Source: Sedimentisphaerales bacterium (GTDB taxonomy: Bacteria > Planctomycetota > Phycisphaerae > Sedimentisphaerales > Anaerobacaceae). Taken from it: 7,968 nt of DNA. Positions 6,230 through 7,968 of this stretch are shown in pieces. The first letter of the stretch is position 1; every line of letters starts with the position of its first letter. Under the pieces are notes generated by a model. That model was not told the origin of the DNA, made no database searches, and was given only the letters and a program-made list of their open reading frames with translations. The position numbers and the translations under genes are program-made. The stretch covers positions 1 through 7,968 of the forward strand of contig DAOVMB010000091.1 in the NCBI GenBank assembly GCA_030630905.1, read 5' to 3'.

Positions 6230-6931
6230 TTACCGCCTCTTCTTATTTGCCTTAAACGCTTTTTCGATAATCGGCCGTAGCAGTTTGGTCCACACTTCGT
6301 ATCCTTTGTCGTTCAGATGCAGTTGGTCTTTCAGAAAGAATTCGACGCTTGGTTTGCCGTCGCTGCTTAACAGCGGCGTGGCTGAATCAAAATAAAACAG
6401 CCGGCCATCGTTCCCGGAAAAATCCTTAATCATCATGTTCGCTTCGTTCATCACGGGCCAGAGAGACCATCGGCTCCGGCTCGGTTTTATACCCACATAA
6501 ATAATCCGGGTTCCCGGCAGCCCGGCGTGGACCAGCTTTACGAATTTCTTATAGTCGTCAAACACACGCCGGGCATTCTTGCCTGCCGCGACGTCGTTAT
6601 CACCGGCGTAAAATACAATCACCTTCGGCTCGTAACGCAGCACAATTCGACCGGCAAAACAATTAACATCCGAAATTTGAGAGCCGCCGAACCCGCGGTT
6701 AAGTACGGCAAATTCCCCGAAACACTCGCACGTCGGCCACAGCCGGATGCTCGAACTGCCCACAAACAACACCGCATTCGAAGGGAATGTATTCTTCCTG
6801 TCCCACTGCTCGAATTGGCGGATCGTTTCTTCCCACCGCCCTGCCGAATTCTCCGCCGCCTGCTTATCCTGAGCGAGCGATACAACACAACCGCAAAGTA
6901 AAATCAATAATAAAATTTCTCGTCGAACCAT
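6230..6931 (-). CDS. Secreted SGNH/GDSL-type hydrolase
   Basis: This 233-aa protein (from the chosen start) carries the four sequence blocks of SGNH esterases and lipases. The nucleophile block is LFVGSSSIRLW, with Ser60 in the GDS position although the usual Asp is Ser here. The oxyanion glycine lies in NRGFGG (79-84). The Asn block is YAGDND (108-113, Asn112), and the catalytic pair is Asp202-Gln-Leu-His205. The N-terminus, MVRREILLLILLCGCVVSLAQ, is a Sec signal peptide; a lipobox-like LLCGC could make it a lipoprotein. ATG at 6929-6931 is preferred because GGAAAG (plus 6940-6945) lies 8 nt upstream and the signal peptide then begins at once. An ATG 11 codons earlier (6962-6964) lacks a good Shine-Dalgarno. 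The family hydrolyses ester bonds in lipids, polysaccharide acetyl groups and similar substrates; the substrate here is unknown. It is co-oriented with the FlgI-like gene, 182 bp upstream of it. Confidence 0.88.
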   Translation of the reverse strand: MVRREILLLILLCGCVVSLAQDKQAAENSAGRWEETIRQFEQWDRKNTFPSNAVLFVGSSSIRLWPTCECFGEFAVLNRGFGGSQISDVNCFAGRIVLRYEPKVIVFYAGDNDVAAGKNARRVFDDYKKFVKLVHAGLPGTRIIYVGIKPSRSRWSLWPVMNEANMMIKDFSGNDGRLFYFDSATPLLSSDGKPSVEFFLKDQLHLNDKGYEVWTKLLRPIIEKAFKANKKRR

Positions 6932-6998
6932 TTCACAATCTTTCCATAAAATACCAACTCTCATCGTTTCACTTTGATATGCTTCACCCGCGATAAGC

Positions 6999-7172
6999 TT
7001 ACTTTTTTCCGTCGAACAGATTTACGACTTCCTGCGGAGTTTCCATGAGTGCTCTTGCTCCGTTCGCAGTCAGTTCCTCGGCGGTGCGAAAACCCCAGAG
7101 CGCACCGGCTGCGAACATGCCTGCTGCCGCGGCTGTGCGCATATCGGTGTCCGTATCGCCGAGATAGACAAA
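6999..7172 (-). pseudogene. C-terminal fragment of a HAD-family phosphatase (Gph-like)
   Basis: The minus-strand frame ending in TAA at 6999-7001 encodes, from about 7169, VYLGDTDTDMRTAAAAGM followed by GALWGFRTAEELTANGARALMETPQEVVNLF. GDTDTDM is HAD motif IV, the Mg2+-binding acidic pair, and the rest is the normal C-terminal end of phosphoglycolate phosphatase-like (Gph) proteins. Motifs I to III, the nucleophilic Asp and the cap domain are absent. The frame stays open to 7925, but upstream of about 7172 it is antisense to HflX and does not look like HAD protein. The gene is therefore cut at its 5' side, and this 57-residue piece could not be catalytic. It ends 67 bp before the SGNH hydrolase start on the same strand, so an intact version would probably head that gene group. 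The break may be biological or an assembly fault. Confidence 0.7.
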
Positions 7173-7187
7173 CGCAAACAGCGGGCC

Positions 7188-7901
7188 GTGCGGAACCGGC
7201 AGGGAAATTTCCTCATCAGCATCGTCGGGTACACCAATGCCGGAAAGAGCACGATGATGAACCTCCTGACCGGCGCAGGCGTCGGCGTGGCGGACCAACT
7301 CTTCGCCACGCTCGACACTCGCACGCGACGATGGAACCTCGGCGACGGACAGGTCGCCCTGCTGAGCGATACGGTCGGTTTCATAAGCCGGCTGCCCCAC
7401 CACCTCATCGCCTCCTTCCGAGCGACGTTCGAGGAAGCAATCGGCGCGGACCTGCTGCTGCACGTCGCCGACGCATCCGCCCCGCGAGTCGTGCAGCAGA
7501 TACAGGCCGTCGATACCGTCCTGGGCGAACTCGGCTGCGAGCAAAAGGACCAACTGCTCCTGCTGAACAAGACTGACCGGATAAACGACCCGACCATCCG
7601 AACGGTACTTGCCGGCAAGTACCCCCGCGCGGTCTTCACCTCCGCCGCCACCGGCGAAAACGCCGGCGAGGTCGTCGAAGCGGTCCTGCTGAAGATCCAG
7701 GGCCGACGGGTCAGCGTTACAATCGAGGCCGATTGCGCCAACGGGCGACTGATGCAGTACCTCGCCCACCACGCACGCACCACAGGCCAGGAATACAGCG
7801 GAAGCAGCGTCCGAATGGAGGCGACCATCAGCGAAAAACACCTGGCCGCGCTGGATACCTTCGGAAATGACGTCAAAATACTGACAGACGTCGGGAAATA
7901 A
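7188..7901 (+). CDS. hflX: HflX GTPase, 5'-truncated (GTPase and C-terminal domains only)
   Basis: HflX is a ribosome-associated GTPase that splits stalled 70S ribosomes. The G domain is complete: G1 GYTNAGKST (residues 14-22), G2 region ATLDTR (40-45), G3 DTVGF (61-65), G4 NKTD (127-130) and G5 TSAATG (151-156). It is followed by the small C-terminal domain to a TAA at 7899-7901. HflX proteins are usually about 360-450 aa, with an N-terminal HflX domain of roughly 180 residues. Here only the end of the linker helix precedes G1: the frame reads RIAEIDKRKQRAVRNRQG from 7152, and upstream it turns into antisense HAD sequence. GTG at 7188-7190 is the first start-like codon in the open frame (open from 6978). 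No Shine-Dalgarno is convincing there, so the fragment may not be translated from that point. Spot GC is about 55-73%, above the centre of the window. Confidence 0.85.
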   Translation: MRNRQGNFLISIVGYTNAGKSTMMNLLTGAGVGVADQLFATLDTRTRRWNLGDGQVALLSDTVGFISRLPHHLIASFRATFEEAIGADLLLHVADASAPRVVQQIQAVDTVLGELGCEQKDQLLLLNKTDRINDPTIRTVLAGKYPRAVFTSAATGENAGEVVEAVLLKIQGRRVSVTIEADCANGRLMQYLAHHARTTGQEYSGSSVRMEATISEKHLAALDTFGNDVKILTDVGK

Positions 7902-7927
7902 CCCATAGAGGCCGCCCGGACCCAAAC

Positions 7928-7968
7928 GGAACCATTGGGAACCGTTGGGAACGGCTGGGAACCGCTGG
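7928..7968 (+). repeat. 10-bp tandem repeat, GGAACCNNTG
   Basis: Four consecutive 10-mers are present: GGAACCATTG (7928-7937), GGAACCGTTG (7938-7947), GGAACGGCTG (7948-7957) and GGAACCGCTG (7958-7967). The next G at 7968 suggests the array continues past the window. The variation is confined to positions 6-8 of the unit. CCGTT (7942-7946) and AACGG (7950-7954) can also form a short hairpin. It begins 27 bp after the hflX stop. Function is unknown. Confidence 0.7.

Noticed and set aside
7070..7906. A second long minus-strand frame of 278 codons over hflX
   Set aside because: It is Ser/Arg-rich with no recognisable motif, and it is antisense to the well-supported GTPase motifs of HflX.
6999..7925. 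Long minus-strand open frame of 308 codons
   Set aside because: Only its last ~57 codons look like protein (the HAD C-terminus). The rest is antisense to the HflX GTPase domain, and the frame is open because of high GC.

Overview
The window reads as a bacterial chromosome fragment, most probably from a planctomycete (Planctomycetota, perhaps the Phycisphaerae side). The pointers are a FlgI-like lipoprotein with HEAT-type repeats and no flagellar neighbours, an SMC with a diverged Q-loop region, and a RAYT whose N-terminal block looks like IS200-like proteins I associate with this phylum. This assignment comes from remembered family resemblance, not from a search. Spot counts put most of the window near 50% GC, rising to about 55-73% to the right of roughly position 7080.

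Left edge (1-720): the last 21 codons of a PyrK-like dihydroorotate dehydrogenase electron-transfer subunit run in on the plus strand and stop at 66. A compact repeat/transposase unit follows at 79-713. It has one REP-type palindrome pair (79-167), a 150-aa REP-associated tyrosine transposase (RAYT, 175-627), and a second REP pair (624-713). All four palindromes fit one 26-nt consensus, arranged head-to-head within each pair, and bases that differ between copies partly compensate in the stems. The transposase stop codon is supplied by the third REP unit.

Centre (730-6931, minus strand): three co-oriented genes read leftwards. They are an SGNH/GDSL hydrolase with a signal peptide, a FlgI-like/HEAT-repeat lipoprotein with a good sigma70-type promoter candidate just upstream, and a full-length smc (1195 aa). 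smc converges on the RAYT, with the second REP pair lying between them.

Right edge (6999-7968): two genes lie head to head and both are cut. The minus strand carries only the C-terminal ~57 residues of a HAD (phosphoglycolate phosphatase-like) enzyme. The plus strand carries only the GTPase and C-terminal domains of HflX. Both lose their 5' parts at the same place, about 7150-7175, which indicates a rearrangement breakpoint or an assembly chimera. The window ends in a 10-bp tandem repeat of the form GGAACCNNTG.

The most notable item is the self-contained RAYT/REP unit with its internally consistent REP family. The HAD/HflX junction is the point to check before trusting gene order on the right.
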